A DNA stretch of 64,000 nt from contig JAYWHX010000196.1 of the NCBI GenBank assembly GCA_043777375.1, forward strand, positions 16,998-80,997. The letters run 5' to 3'. Each line of letters opens with the position of its first letter. Position 1 is the first letter of the stretch. Source of the DNA: TH-plancto1 sp043777375 (GTDB taxonomy: Bacteria > Planctomycetota > Planctomycetia > Planctomycetales > Planctomycetaceae). A program made the position numbers and the translations under genes. The notes below the pieces were generated by a model. It saw only the letters and a list, made by a program, of their open reading frames with translations, did no database searches and was not told where the DNA came from. Below, piece after piece: positions 8,401-17,500 of this stretch.

Positions 8401-9257
8401 CTCCGGGCAGTCAAAGTAGTGGAAGCCAAGGACCACAAGGGCCTCAAGGTTCAATGGGCATGGGGACACCCGGCCCTCAAGGCCCACAGGGAGCCCCCGG
8501 AACTTCCGGGAGCCAAGGTGGAAGTCAGGGACCGCAAGGTGCCCCAGGATCACAAGGTGTTCCGGGCAGTCAGGGATTCGGCACTCAAGGCCCGCAAGGT
8601 CCACCGGGATCTCAGGGTATGGGCATGCAGGGCCCTCAAGGTCCACAAGGCGCAGCGGGAAGCTCTGGTAGTCAAGGCGGTAGCCAGGGGCCACAAGGAC
8701 CGCAAGGATCACCCGGCTCTCCGGGCATGGGCATGCAAGGGCCTCAAGGTCCGCAAGGAGCAGCTGGTAGCTCTGGGAGTCAAGGCGGCAGTCAGGGACC
8801 ACAAGGCCCGCAAGGCTCCCCCGGAATGATGGGGATGTCGGGCCCGCAAGGCCCCCAGGGTTCGCCCGGTATGCCCGGGATGAAAATGGCCATCGTCCCC
8901 TGCGAGGGCGAATATGTTGCTTTGTTCTGCGTCGAGTCGCCGGACGTGCGGTTCGAAGACGTGGTCCGTGTTCGGATCACGGGTCCGATCACAACCAAGC
9001 CGATCGATCCTCGGTTCATCGAGGTCTGCGCCCCCGGAACCCTGGACGTGATCTCCGTGACCTCGCCGCTCCCGTCCCTCGTCGGTGCCGCTGTCGACCG
9101 CGATCAACTCTTCATCCGCATCCAGGGCGACCTGCCCCCATATGTCATCGTCACACTGAGCGGTATCCGCGCGGGCCACCGAGGATTCCGGTTCCCTCGC
9201 AAGACCCGCGATCAGATGGACCGCAATAACGCGTTCTGGTCGAGCGCCGCCTCGTAA
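5499..9257 (+). CDS. Giant tail fibre with Cys-bearing repeats and collagen-like domain
   Basis: 1252 residues. Residues 1-325 form a head that starts RIPAETFNAFLDAAQDFRN, likely the attachment domain. Residues about 327-768 hold around eleven repeats of 35-40 residues built on GCGL/I, a short strand, LAGNGL and NCxL, each with two cysteines. Residues 770-1127 are about 119 collagen-like G-X-Y triplets, mostly GPQ, GYQ and GSQ, with few interruptions. The last 125 residues are a globular beta domain. Collagen-like regions in phage fibres trimerise and form rigid stalks; the terminal domain would then bind the receptor or the collagen nucleus. The leader before ATG 5499 is CT-rich without a clear Shine-Dalgarno sequence. 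Confidence 0.85.
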   Translation: MEKVQSGQPLRIPAETFNAFLDAAQDFRNRQQARARDPQPTFRQSGIVKVKNASGEDRGRFDILGIDRPIFTPTDNLDTFQNDILLVGVVPDKEDHPGRFCILLEPLAVDGIGLAVISGVCPVRLDVTEESDTFAEIEHEETGFLKSGGSGSATILWKEPGTGADKWAVVRLGDAQPIIRKAEMIDTLKQGDTEPAQAWLLKYENDAWERTDQQIDLYGDQGFRGVAFGKTATVDAGDKIDVYFSHEAKHWYGVVGGWYFHGDVVDDIPEGAGGEVKLNVGAGADAREITVPAYSPYAAVKKDDFVSANWNTFSLHWDIGPFQSGAAAEPGCGLEKVDDSNDPDDGKLRVKVADLAGVGLEAAATGCELTVNPGCGIGVNADGVFLDTATVAGPGLGAFGACSLGVVPGCGISVANGVVEVTADQLAGNGLSPEGNCQLQVNTGCGLTTNGGVVTINTADLIGNSRGLRTVGNCGIEVNAGCGLKYNFDVVEVDADLLAGNGLEVMQGTDCTLTTHLGCGLMFALDGSGAIEVNPFSIAGKGLEGDETNDNCLLDIKAGCGLFINGGNELEVAHDELAGAGLMIGSNCSLEVAAGCGLALDADGDVRVERAALIGPGLKVGEGECDLAVDCDWIRDHCDPAIELIDGCGIYITQTGNDYTIEVAHDELAGKGLVLGSSCLLDVSVGCGLQFDGNQAIEVNPTALAGNGLVPGANCALDVDWGDIPVGCGIYWNGTALEVASDELVGNGLTLGSNCTLDVDCSWISDNCTGSQGEQGYQGDQGSQGYQGYQGFDGPRGYQGFPGYQGPQGYQGYQGYQGERGYQGYQGFQGFDGPQGYQGFPGSQGAQGISGSNGTGTQGPQGYQGPQGYQGAQGYQGGQGPQGYQGSQGGQGPQGMTGSQGSNGIGTPGPQGPQGSQGSTGSQGSGSTGPQGPQGVPGGQGPQGSQGSTGSQGFGTQGPQGPQGSQGSPGSQSSGSQGPQGPQGSMGMGTPGPQGPQGAPGTSGSQGGSQGPQGAPGSQGVPGSQGFGTQGPQGPPGSQGMGMQGPQGPQGAAGSSGSQGGSQGPQGPQGSPGSPGMGMQGPQGPQGAAGSSGSQGGSQGPQGPQGSPGMMGMSGPQGPQGSPGMPGMKMAIVPCEGEYVALFCVESPDVRFEDVVRVRITGPITTKPIDPRFIEVCAPGTLDVISVTSPLPSLVGAAVDRDQLFIRIQGDLPPYVIVTLSGIRAGHRGFRFPRKTRDQMDRNNAFWSSAAS
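6478..7802 (+). repeat. In-frame coding repeats (GCGL/NCxL modules)
   Basis: About eleven degenerate copies of a 105-120 base unit inside the fibre gene. Each encodes a G-C-G-L/I turn, a short strand ending V-E/D-V, a LAGNGL-type turn and an NC-x-L-x-V strand. Divergence at nucleotide level is high while spacing of Gly and Cys is kept, so selection acts on the protein. Confidence 0.8.
7804..8880 (+). repeat. Collagen-like G-X-Y coding repeat
   Basis: About 1.08 kb of nine-base-periodic sequence dominated by GGX-CCX-CAR and GGX-TAY-CAR codons. The 5' third is Tyr-rich (GYQ), the 3' part Pro/Ser-rich (GPQ, GSQ, GSP). Such tracts are prone to length change, so copy number may differ between strains or assemblies. 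Confidence 0.9.
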
Positions 9258-9326
9258 CTCGCTTCTTCTCCAGCCGCCAGTTCTCTCCGACGGCCTTCTT
9301 CATTTCATCCCGCTTTGGAGTCATCC

Positions 9327-10562
9327 ATGCTGCTGTCTCTGTTCACCCCCACGCACAACCCTCAATTCCTCGACCGCTTGGCCCGCTCGATCGCCCAGCA
9401 GACGTTCACCAACTTCGAATGGGTGATCGTCCCAAACGGCGACGCGGGTGAGATCCACGTCGACATCCCCCAGGCCCGCATCGTCCCCTACACCGGCCAG
9501 ACCCAGAACATCGGCGAACTAAAAAAGTTCGCCTGCCAAGCCTGCCGAGGCGATGTCCTAGTCGAAGTCGATCACGATGACGAGCTTACCCCCGACTGCT
9601 TAGCCGAACTGGCCGCTACGTTCTCGGATCTGCGAGTCGACTTCACCTACTCCAACAGCTGCGAGATTCACGACGGTAAACCGTGGAAGTACGACGAGCA
9701 GTTCGGCTGGAGATATCGCCCGTTCACCTGGAATGGCCAGCCCCAGTTCGAGTGCGTCGCATTCGAGCCAACGCCTTGGTCATTCTCCAAGATCTGGTTC
9801 GCCCCCAATCATGTGAGGGCTTGGCGTTCCGCGTTCTACCACCGCATCGGCGGCCATGATCCCGCGCGGGCGGTCCTTGACGATCACGATCTGTTGTGCC
9901 GGACCTACATCCAGGGTCACGTGAAGCACATCGACCGCTGCCTCTACATCTACCACGTCCACCCGACCAACACCTGCCGTGGCGATCAGAACGCGTTCAT
10001 CCAATCCGAGACGCTCAACATCCACGACCAGTACATCTACCCCTTGGTCGAACGTTGGTGCGACCTCAACTCCCTCCGGAAGATCGACCTCTGCGGCGGC
10101 CTCAACCCCATCCCCGGTTACGAATCCGTCGACCTCCACGGTGCCCACATCACAGCTGACCTCAACCAGCGCTGGCCCTTCGGCGATGGCGAGATCGGTG
10201 TCTTCCGAGCCCACGATGCGTTGGAACACCTCCGCGACCCCATCCACACCATGCAAGAAGCCCACCGTTGCCTCACCCCCGGCGGCTGGTTCATCACCCT
10301 GACCCCCAGCACAGACGGCCGCGGCGCATTCCAAGACCCGACCCATGTCTCATTCTGGAACTCGAACTCGTTCTGGTACTACACCAGTCCCGAACAAGCC
10401 CGGTTTATCCACAGCCCCGTGCTGTTCGATTCCAACCGGGTCAAGAACTTCTTCCCCAGCGATTGGCACCAGGAACACCAGATCGTCTACGTGAAGGCGG
10501 ATCTGATGAAAGTGGCAGCGAGATTATCTGAATCGAAACACACTGGCACTTCAGTTCGATGA
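9327..10562 (+). CDS. Glycosyltransferase family 2 / SAM methyltransferase fusion
   Basis: Start set at ATG 9327 because GGAG sits six bases upstream; an in-frame TTG at 9315 would overlap that site. The 411-residue product has an N-terminal GT-A domain (LLSLFTPTHNPQFLDRLA, then VEVDHDDELTP with the metal-binding DxD and a late DDHDLLCR) and a C-terminal class I methyltransferase domain (KIDLCGGLNPIPGYESVDL as the SAM-binding loop, HDALEHLRDP, LTPGGWF). It would transfer a sugar from a nucleotide-sugar and methylate a product. Directly after the fibre gene, it may modify the fibre or host surface glycan; that role is inference. Confidence 0.85.
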   Translation: MLLSLFTPTHNPQFLDRLARSIAQQTFTNFEWVIVPNGDAGEIHVDIPQARIVPYTGQTQNIGELKKFACQACRGDVLVEVDHDDELTPDCLAELAATFSDLRVDFTYSNSCEIHDGKPWKYDEQFGWRYRPFTWNGQPQFECVAFEPTPWSFSKIWFAPNHVRAWRSAFYHRIGGHDPARAVLDDHDLLCRTYIQGHVKHIDRCLYIYHVHPTNTCRGDQNAFIQSETLNIHDQYIYPLVERWCDLNSLRKIDLCGGLNPIPGYESVDLHGAHITADLNQRWPFGDGEIGVFRAHDALEHLRDPIHTMQEAHRCLTPGGWFITLTPSTDGRGAFQDPTHVSFWNSNSFWYYTSPEQARFIHSPVLFDSNRVKNFFPSDWHQEHQIVYVKADLMKVAARLSESKHTGTSVR

Positions 10563-10609
10563 AGTGAAATCATTCGCTGCTTGCATGTTGCTTGAATGAA
10601 ATCTCCCAT

Positions 10610-10636
10610 GCATTCACGGAACTCGTTCGTGAATGC
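10610..10636. terminator. Bidirectional terminator-type hairpin
   Basis: Perfect 9-base inverted repeat (GCATTCACG / CGTGAATGC, 9-base loop) lying between the convergent ends of the glycosyltransferase gene and the outer-membrane factor gene. There is no strong T-run, so termination may be factor-assisted. Confidence 0.5.
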
Positions 10637-10738
10637 GTGCAAACCGGAATGTCTCTGTTAAGTCATTATTGGAACAGGTCAATTGGGCACCACGAGTTCA
10701 CTCTGGTGGTCAACGCAAATTGTCAGCAATACACGAGT

Positions 10739-12199
10739 TTACTGTCCATTCAATGCCTGGTCGCGGAGTCCGCTGTCGAACTCGGTGTCGCGTGTCGAGT
10801 CCAAGCCACCGGTGAGTACCAGGCCATCGACGAGGCTGGCTGCTTGTGCCAGTTCGGACTGAGCGTTCAGGTATGCCAAGTTGGAATCGAAGTACGTCCG
10901 GCGGGCGACCAGGACTTGGAGGAAGTCGAACTCTCCGGCCGCATAGGCATCCTCGACCAGTTTCAGGGTCTCCACGGCTCGGGGCAGGATTTCTGCGCGA
11001 TACTGCTCGACGGCGGCAGATGCGGATTCGTACTCGTTCTGCGCTTGGGCGAGGCGTGACTGGATGGCCAGTTCAGTGCGGCGGACATCCTGGGAGGCGC
11101 GGCAATACTCTGCGTGAGCTGCCGAGATGTTGCCTTGGTTCGCATTATGCACCGGGATCGGCATTCCGACCTGAGCATTGACCATCCCCGAACCAGTTCC
11201 GTTGTCACGACCGGCCGCCAGCATGAAGGAGAGGTTGGGTGTCGCCTGGGCTTCCTGCCGAGTGATGTTCGCTTGTGCGCGGGTCAAGCGGGATCGAGCG
11301 GACTGCATCTCGGGACTGGAGGCGAGAATTTCCGAGGAAACCAGTTGCCAGTCGCGATGCTCAGGCATGTCGGGCAGCGTACCGATGAGTGGTTGCGGTG
11401 AAGTCTCCGGGACTCCCGCGACTGTGACGAGTTGCTTCCATGCTCCCTGCATGTTGGCTTCCGCCTGGCGCATCTGGACTTGGACTTGTTGCCTCTGAAT
11501 CTCCGATTGCAGCAGGTCGGTTCGGCTCCCCTCTTTGGCATCGAGACGGGCTTGGGCTGATTTGACGCCTTTCTCGGCGACCTCTTGAAACTCTTGTGCG
11601 AGTTCGTACCGCCGCTGGGCCGCAAGGGCCTTATAGAAGTTGCGGCGAACATCAGTCAGGACGCGCTGCCGCTGGGTCTGCACTTCCCACAGCTGGGACT
11701 GGACTTCTTGATCGAGGACAATCTGATTCTTGCAGAGTTTGTCGGCAGTGACATAGTCCTGCTCAATGAAAGCAATGTGCTGATCGGTCCCGACATCGCC
11801 CAATTGGGTCGCGTTGTATCCGACGACCGGGTTCGGTTTACGTCCGACCTGATTGCGGAATCCTGCCGCTTTGCTGGCTGAGGCCGTGGCTTGCTGGATT
11901 GCCGGGTTATTAGACAGGGCGAGTGACTCAAAGGTGTCTAGAGTACAGCCGGTCGGCTGCGAGACTGGCGGGGTATCCTCTGTAGCCTCTTCGGAGTAAG
12001 CAACCCCCTCGATTTCAGCGGTGTGATCGAGTTCCGATTTGGAGCTTTCCGGGGAGGCAATGACTGCCCGAGCTTGTGACGAAGGGGCGAGCTTCACGGT
12101 CGACCTGGCAGTGCCGCATCCGCACAGCAGTCCGCACAACGAGATTCCCAGTCCGAACCGGAACTGGAATCGACGAAATGGGGCGAAGTGATGAACCAT
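10739..12199 (-). CDS. Outer-membrane efflux factor of a heavy-metal RND system (CzcC/CusC type)
   Basis: 487 residues from ATG 12199. The N-terminus is a lipoprotein signal (GLGISLCGLLCGCGTA, Cys in the lipobox), followed by the TolC-family helical hairpin repeats: LDTFESLALSNNPAIQQATA, long coiled coils, then DAYAAGEFDFLQVLVARRTY, a hallmark of this family. It forms the trimeric outer-membrane channel for the RND pump. A longer open frame to 12400 exists but lacks a signal peptide at its start. It is encoded divergently from the adaptor and pump genes, with the shared control region between them. Confidence 0.88.
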   Translation of the reverse strand: MVHHFAPFRRFQFRFGLGISLCGLLCGCGTARSTVKLAPSSQARAVIASPESSKSELDHTAEIEGVAYSEEATEDTPPVSQPTGCTLDTFESLALSNNPAIQQATASASKAAGFRNQVGRKPNPVVGYNATQLGDVGTDQHIAFIEQDYVTADKLCKNQIVLDQEVQSQLWEVQTQRQRVLTDVRRNFYKALAAQRRYELAQEFQEVAEKGVKSAQARLDAKEGSRTDLLQSEIQRQQVQVQMRQAEANMQGAWKQLVTVAGVPETSPQPLIGTLPDMPEHRDWQLVSSEILASSPEMQSARSRLTRAQANITRQEAQATPNLSFMLAAGRDNGTGSGMVNAQVGMPIPVHNANQGNISAAHAEYCRASQDVRRTELAIQSRLAQAQNEYESASAAVEQYRAEILPRAVETLKLVEDAYAAGEFDFLQVLVARRTYFDSNLAYLNAQSELAQAASLVDGLVLTGGLDSTRDTEFDSGLRDQALNGQ

Positions 12200-12228
12200 C
12201 GCGGAGATCCGTCCCTGATTTGAGGCCA

Positions 12229-12250
12229 GGACGAATGTCCTTATTCGTCC
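12229..12250. promoter_or_regulatory. Perfect palindrome in the efflux control region
   Basis: GGACGAAT and ATTCGTCC form an 8-base perfect inverted repeat with a 6-base spacer, 30 bases upstream of the outer-membrane factor start and within the 340-base divergent region shared with the + strand efflux genes. It could be an operator for a metal-responsive regulator or a leader hairpin. No regulator gene is adjacent. Confidence 0.45.
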
Positions 12251-12539
12251 TATCCGCCAAATCGACAACGCCAGACAGTTCCCTGCAATTGAAATCACCA
12301 GACTGCGCCTCATCTCAGGTGGCATTCCAGAGATTCGACACAAGCGACAGGACTGCCCCCCTTCAGCCCTCCCGATCGTTCTGATCAGCAACTTCGGCAT
12401 CTACGGATAAAGTCAATCTGTCACTGCTTTGAGAGCCTCCGAAAGCATGCTTTGGTTGGCAGTTCATCGCTAACTCAAGCAAAGGCCCTCTTGTTATCTC
12501 GATGGATGCGACCTAGACTTCCCGGTCAGTGAGGGATTG

Positions 12540-13001
12540 ATGCGAAGTGTGGTTTTCATTCTGGTTACGCTGCAACTGCTTCTCAATGGAGTGGCTGGAC
12601 TGCATGTTCACACAGATGCCAATCACCACGGACCTGCTGGCCATGTGAATCGCCCGCACGTCCATACTTCGACGCATTCTCATCGCTCAGGCCATGCACA
12701 TTCCAAGCATGGACACTCGCATCGTGCTGTTGATGAGAATCAGAAGCCGACTCCCGTCGCCCCTTCCCACACAGGGTCAGAGCACGATCGGGACGCGGTC
12801 TACGTCAGCCTCGACTTCACCACGGTCTCGTCCCCTCGGGTCTCTTTACCAGATCCCCACGCCACGTTTGAGATTTTACTGGCGTCCGACGCTGTCAATC
12901 CGCTGGCTCGTGTTTGTCTGACACGAAACCGCAATGATGGCTGGACTGCACCGGGTTCTGATGCCCGCTTCCGACTATTGCCGCACCTATTGCGTGTCTA
13001 A
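12540..13001 (+). CDS. His-rich secreted protein, putative metal-binding
   Basis: 153 residues from ATG 12540, with GAGGG just upstream; an in-frame TTG directly precedes the ATG. The first 20 residues are a signal peptide (RSVVFILVTLQLLLNG). Residues about 22-70 carry some 15 histidines in HVH, HH, HSH and HAHSKHGHSH clusters, suited to binding Zn, Cu, Ni or Co in the periplasm. The C-terminal half is not recognisable. Position as first + strand gene of the efflux locus suggests it is a metal buffer or delivery factor for the pump. Confidence 0.75.
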   Translation: MRSVVFILVTLQLLLNGVAGLHVHTDANHHGPAGHVNRPHVHTSTHSHRSGHAHSKHGHSHRAVDENQKPTPVAPSHTGSEHDRDAVYVSLDFTTVSSPRVSLPDPHATFEILLASDAVNPLARVCLTRNRNDGWTAPGSDARFRLLPHLLRV

Positions 13002-13138
13002 CTTTCCGTATTTTGGTAGCTCCCGCTGCACCGGCGTCTGTTGAGGTTTTCTCGGCAGGGTGCGTTTTCAATTTCATGCCGCTTCTTGATGCCGTCTGTT
13101 CACGGCAGGCTTTCTTATTCCAGCGATTCAGGTGTCCC

Positions 13139-14560
13139 ATGACCCAGCCGCGTGGTCGCATGTTGCGATGGTTAGTACTGATGGGGTTGGTAGCCGCACT
13201 GGTCGGTGGCGCTGTTCAATATCGAGATCGATGGCTGGCGCTGTTGCGACCCGCAGTGGCGACCGCAGCCACCGAGCCGCTGGGTGAATCTCCGGAGGAG
13301 AAGCCCGCAGCCAACGACAAGATTGTGGTGAGCGAGCAAGCGCAATTGAATCTGGGACTGGCAGCCAAACCGCTCAAGCCTCAAACCTACTGGAAGGTGA
13401 TTCAGGTGCCGGGGATGGTCGTCGATCGCCCCGGCCAGAGCGATCGAGGCGTCGTGGCGACTGCTACAGGGATGATCTCGAACGTGTATCACTTCCCCGG
13501 CGACACCGTCCAGCCGGGCGATCCGCTGTTCACGCTCAAACTTCTGAGCGAATCACTGCATTTGACGCAGTCCGAACTATTCAAGGCGACGCAAGACATC
13601 ACGTTGGCACAGACGCAAAAGAAAAGGTTGGCGATGGCTCCTGGTGCCATTCCTGAGGCCCGCATTATCGAAGTCGACAATCAGATCACGCGTTTGGAGG
13701 TCGCGGTCAAAGCGTATCGCCAGGAGTTGCAGAACCGAGGCTTCGGTCCGGAACTCATCGACGGAATTGCAAGTGGCAAGTTTGTGAACGAGATGACGGT
13801 GGCCGTCCCCCCGTTACAGCCGGACGCTCCGCAAGTCCCCGTGACCTCGGCGTCCCTTGCCCCCGTATTTACTGCCCCCCCGACCTATGAAGTGCAAGAG
13901 TTGAGTGTCGAGTTGGGTCAACAAGTTCAAGCCGGTCAGACGCTCTGCATCGTGGCCAACCATCAGAAGCTGGCGATCGAGGGCCGTGCCTTTCGCGATG
14001 AAACGCCATTATTGGAAAGAAGCGTCAAAGAAAAGTGGCCTGTGGAAGTTGATTTTCAGGAAAAAACTGAAGACTGGGGAGCCATTGAACAGAGCTTCCA
14101 AATTCGACACATGGCCAACACCATTGATCCCGTCAATCGGACATTTGCCTTCCGCATGCCTGTCGAAAACCAATCGCGAGTCATCGACGACGAAGGCCGG
14201 ACGCAAACCCTCTGGAGGTTTCGCCCGGGGCAAAAAGTCAAGATTCTCGTGCGTGTCGAAAGGCTCGACTCGGTGTTCGTGCTACCGGCGGATGCCGTAG
14301 CCAGCGACGGCCCCGAGGCATTCGTGTTCACGCAAAACGTCAATACCTTTGAACGCAAGTCGGTTCGCATTCTCTTGCACGACCGTCAGAAAGTGGTCTT
14401 GGCCAACGACGGGACATTGCTTCCCGGAACCTACGTTGTGCAATCGGCTGCCGAACAACTCAACCGCATGGTGAAGTCCGGTGAAAGCAGCGGCGTCCCC
14501 AAGGGGTTTCACATCCACGCGGATGGCAGCCTGCACAAAAACGAAGAAGAAGGGAAGTAG
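13139..14560 (+). CDS. Membrane fusion protein of heavy-metal RND efflux (CzcB/CusB type)
   Basis: 473 residues from ATG 13139, chosen because it begins the membrane anchor MLRWLVLMGLVAALVGGAV; a longer frame to 13013 lacks support. Features are a lipoyl/barrel-sandwich half (VVATATGMISNVYHFPGDTV, and later ELSVELGQQVQAGQTLCIV), a helical hairpin around residues 170-225, and a beta-barrel plus membrane-proximal end. It bridges the inner-membrane pump and outer-membrane channel. No CusF-like metal site is obvious. The next gene, the pump, starts 9 bases after its stop. Confidence 0.88.
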   Translation: MTQPRGRMLRWLVLMGLVAALVGGAVQYRDRWLALLRPAVATAATEPLGESPEEKPAANDKIVVSEQAQLNLGLAAKPLKPQTYWKVIQVPGMVVDRPGQSDRGVVATATGMISNVYHFPGDTVQPGDPLFTLKLLSESLHLTQSELFKATQDITLAQTQKKRLAMAPGAIPEARIIEVDNQITRLEVAVKAYRQELQNRGFGPELIDGIASGKFVNEMTVAVPPLQPDAPQVPVTSASLAPVFTAPPTYEVQELSVELGQQVQAGQTLCIVANHQKLAIEGRAFRDETPLLERSVKEKWPVEVDFQEKTEDWGAIEQSFQIRHMANTIDPVNRTFAFRMPVENQSRVIDDEGRTQTLWRFRPGQKVKILVRVERLDSVFVLPADAVASDGPEAFVFTQNVNTFERKSVRILLHDRQKVVLANDGTLLPGTYVVQSAAEQLNRMVKSGESSGVPKGFHIHADGSLHKNEEEGK

Positions 14561-14569
14561 GGACGCACC

Positions 14570-17500
14570 ATGCTCAACGCTGTCATCCGGATCGCGCTCA
14601 CTCACCGCACGCTCGTGCTTGCAGCTTGCCTGTTCGTTTTGATCTATGGCGGGTATTTGTCGACGACTTTGCCAATCGACGTATTCCCGGACCTCGACCG
14701 ACCGCGAGTCGTCATTCTGACCGAGTGTCCCGGTCTGTCCCCCGAAGAGATCGAAACCCAGATCACTTATCCCATCGAAACCGCGTTGCTCGGTGCGGCT
14801 GGCGTGGAAGCCGTCCGCAGTCAGTCCAGCCAGGGAATGAATGTGATCTATGTCGAGTTCAGCTGGACGACCGAGATTCGGTATGCCCGGCAGGTCGTCG
14901 CCGAGCGGTTAGCGGTCGTTACGGTGCCTCCGGGCGTTCGGCCACAGATGACCCCTCCCGCCTCGATCATGGGACAAATCCTGCATGTGGGGATTCGTCG
15001 TCGTAACGGACCTCAAGGCGGCGATCTGGCCATCATCGATAGTTCCAGCTGGCTCGCCGAACGCACTGGGACTGGTGATAACCGCGCACTCACGGTGTGG
15101 AACCCGCGTCAGCGGAATGAGTTGAAATCCTGGGAACGAGTGAACGTCGAGGGGGTGACCTGGGATGCCGGTGAAGCGAAGCACTCCGCTGCATTCGCCA
15201 TCGATGGAAAAAAATACGACGTGTCTTTCGACACGCCGCTAGAAGCACGCATGGATTTGCGAACCACAGCCAATTGGGTCATTCGGCCTCGGCTGTTGAA
15301 ACTGCCGGGGATCGCCGAAGTGATCCTGCTGGGGGGCGATGTCAAGCAGTATCAAGTCCTGGTCGATCCCGACAAACTCCAGGAATACAACGTCGCATTA
15401 CAAGAAGTCGAAACAGCCATCACATCGAACAACCTGAATGCCAGCGGGGGATTCCTGGAAGAGGGGCAATCCGAACGTCCCGTCCGTGTGATTGGGAGGT
15501 TGGGGCCCAATCCCGCTAAGGTCATCAGCGATCTGGAGCAGGTCGTCGTGAAGGTGAATGCGGACCGTTCCGTGTTGCTGGGAAGTGTCGCGGAGATCGT
15601 CGAGGGACCAGCTCCCAAGCGGGGCGATGGCAGTATCGATGGACATCCTGGGGTGGTCATCACGATCGTGAAGCAGCCGCATGCCGACACTCGGATGCTG
15701 ACCGAAGAAGTGAAGACGGCGATGCGGGAAGCTGAGGCGGCGTTACCCGCCGATGTAGTGGTCGAAACCAATCTGTTTCAGCTTAAGAGCTTTATTGACC
15801 GGGGCATCTACTATGTCGAGGAAGCCCTCGTCATTGGGGCCGTGCTGGTCGTGATTGTGCTGTTTCTGTTTTTGCTGAATTTGCGTACGACGTTCATCAC
15901 CTTGACCGCGATTCCGTTGTCACTGGTGATCACCACGCTGGTCTTTCGAATCATCAGTAAGCTGACGGGCCAGGAACTATCGATCAATGTGATGACCTTG
16001 GGCGGTATCGCCGTCGCGATGGGAGAATTAGTCGACGATGCCATCGTCGATGTGGAGAACATCTTTCGGCGACTCGGAGAGAATGCCGTGGCTGCGGCCC
16101 CGAAACCCGCCTTGCTGGTGGTGTACGAGGCAAGCAAAGAGATTCGGTCGGCCATTGTGTTTGGAACGGCCGTTGTCATCCTCGCGTTCCTGCCCCTGTT
16201 TGCCTTGTCAGGCGTCGAAGGCCGACTGTTCGCGCCGCTGGGGATCGCCTACATCGTCTCCATTCTCGCTTCACTGGTCGTCTCCCTGACAGTCACGCCA
16301 GTGCTGTCGTACTACCTTCTGGCAGGCTCGGTCACGGCTCACAACCACGGTGACAGTTGGTTCTTGAAGGCATTGAAATGGTGTGCGGGGATCATGATCC
16401 GGTTCAGCATGCGGAATGCGATGTCGCTGCTCCTGTTGACATGGCTGTGCGTCGGTCTGAGTGTCTGGCAATTGACGCGACTGGGAGCCGACTTTCTGCC
16501 CAAGTTCGATGAAGGTTCAGTCCAGATTAACGTCGCACTCCCCGGAGGTTCATCGCTCAAGGCGTCGAATGAAGCCTCCGCGTTGATCGACGCCCGATTG
16601 ATGACGATGCAGCAGACGCCGCAGCGGCTCGACGGAGCGATCCAGCATTTCGCACGCCGCACGGGCCGGGCCGAACTGGATGAACACGCACAGCCCGTCA
16701 ATGTGGGCGAGTATATTCTGACCATGAACCCTGACTCCGGCATTGATCGTGATGACTTCTTGAGGGATCTTTTACTCGACCTGCGAACCAATGTGCCGGG
16801 AGTTGAAATCGAAGCGGAGCAACCGCTGTCGCACCTCATCAGCCACATGCTGTCGGGTGTCAACGCTCAAGTCGCCATCAAAATCTTCGGGGACGATCTC
16901 GACAAGCTGCGTGAGTTGTCCGGACAGGTGCGGGATGCCATTGTCACGGTGCGCGGAGTGACGCCGCCGATCATCGATCCCCAGGAGCGGGTGAACGAGT
17001 TGCATGTGGTTCTGCGGGCGGATGATCTGGCCTTTCACGGACTCAGCCGTGAATTCGTCGCAGATTTCGTACAGACAGCCCTCAAGGGAGAGGCTGTCTC
17101 GACCGTGATTGAAGGTCAGCGTCGATTCGATCTGGTGATCAAACTGAAGGAGTCGATTCGCTCAGACGCCTATCGACTGGGAGAGTTGCGGCTCGAACTT
17201 CCAGGTTCGCGGGGTCAGATTCGGCTGAAAGAAGTGGCCGACTTTCCGACCTCCGCGAGTGGGCCGAATCTGGTGAATCGGGAAAATGTTCGACGGCGAC
17301 AAACGATCCGTTGCAATGTCACCGATCGCGACCTGGAAAGTGCGATCACAGAAATCGAACAACGTGTCCGCGCTCAAGTGTTGATGCCACCCGGCTACTT
17401 CGTGGAGTTCGGGGGCCAGTTTGAAGCGCAGCGATCCGCCACTCGACTGATCACGGTTTTAGCCGGGGTCTCGCTCGCGGGCATCTTTCTCGTGCTGATG

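Noticed and set aside
7536..8802. Long - strand open frames opposite the collagen-like tract
   Set aside because: They mirror the G-X-Y codons (Leu/Ala/Arg or Pro/Gly-rich) and have no start signals; shadows of the fibre gene.
7804..8880. CRISPR-like periodicity
   Set aside because: The nine-base period is coding (G-X-Y) and there are no unique spacers between fixed repeats.
10592..11059. 155-codon + strand frame after the glycosyltransferase
   Set aside because: Mostly antisense to the outer-membrane factor gene and begins inside the terminator hairpin.
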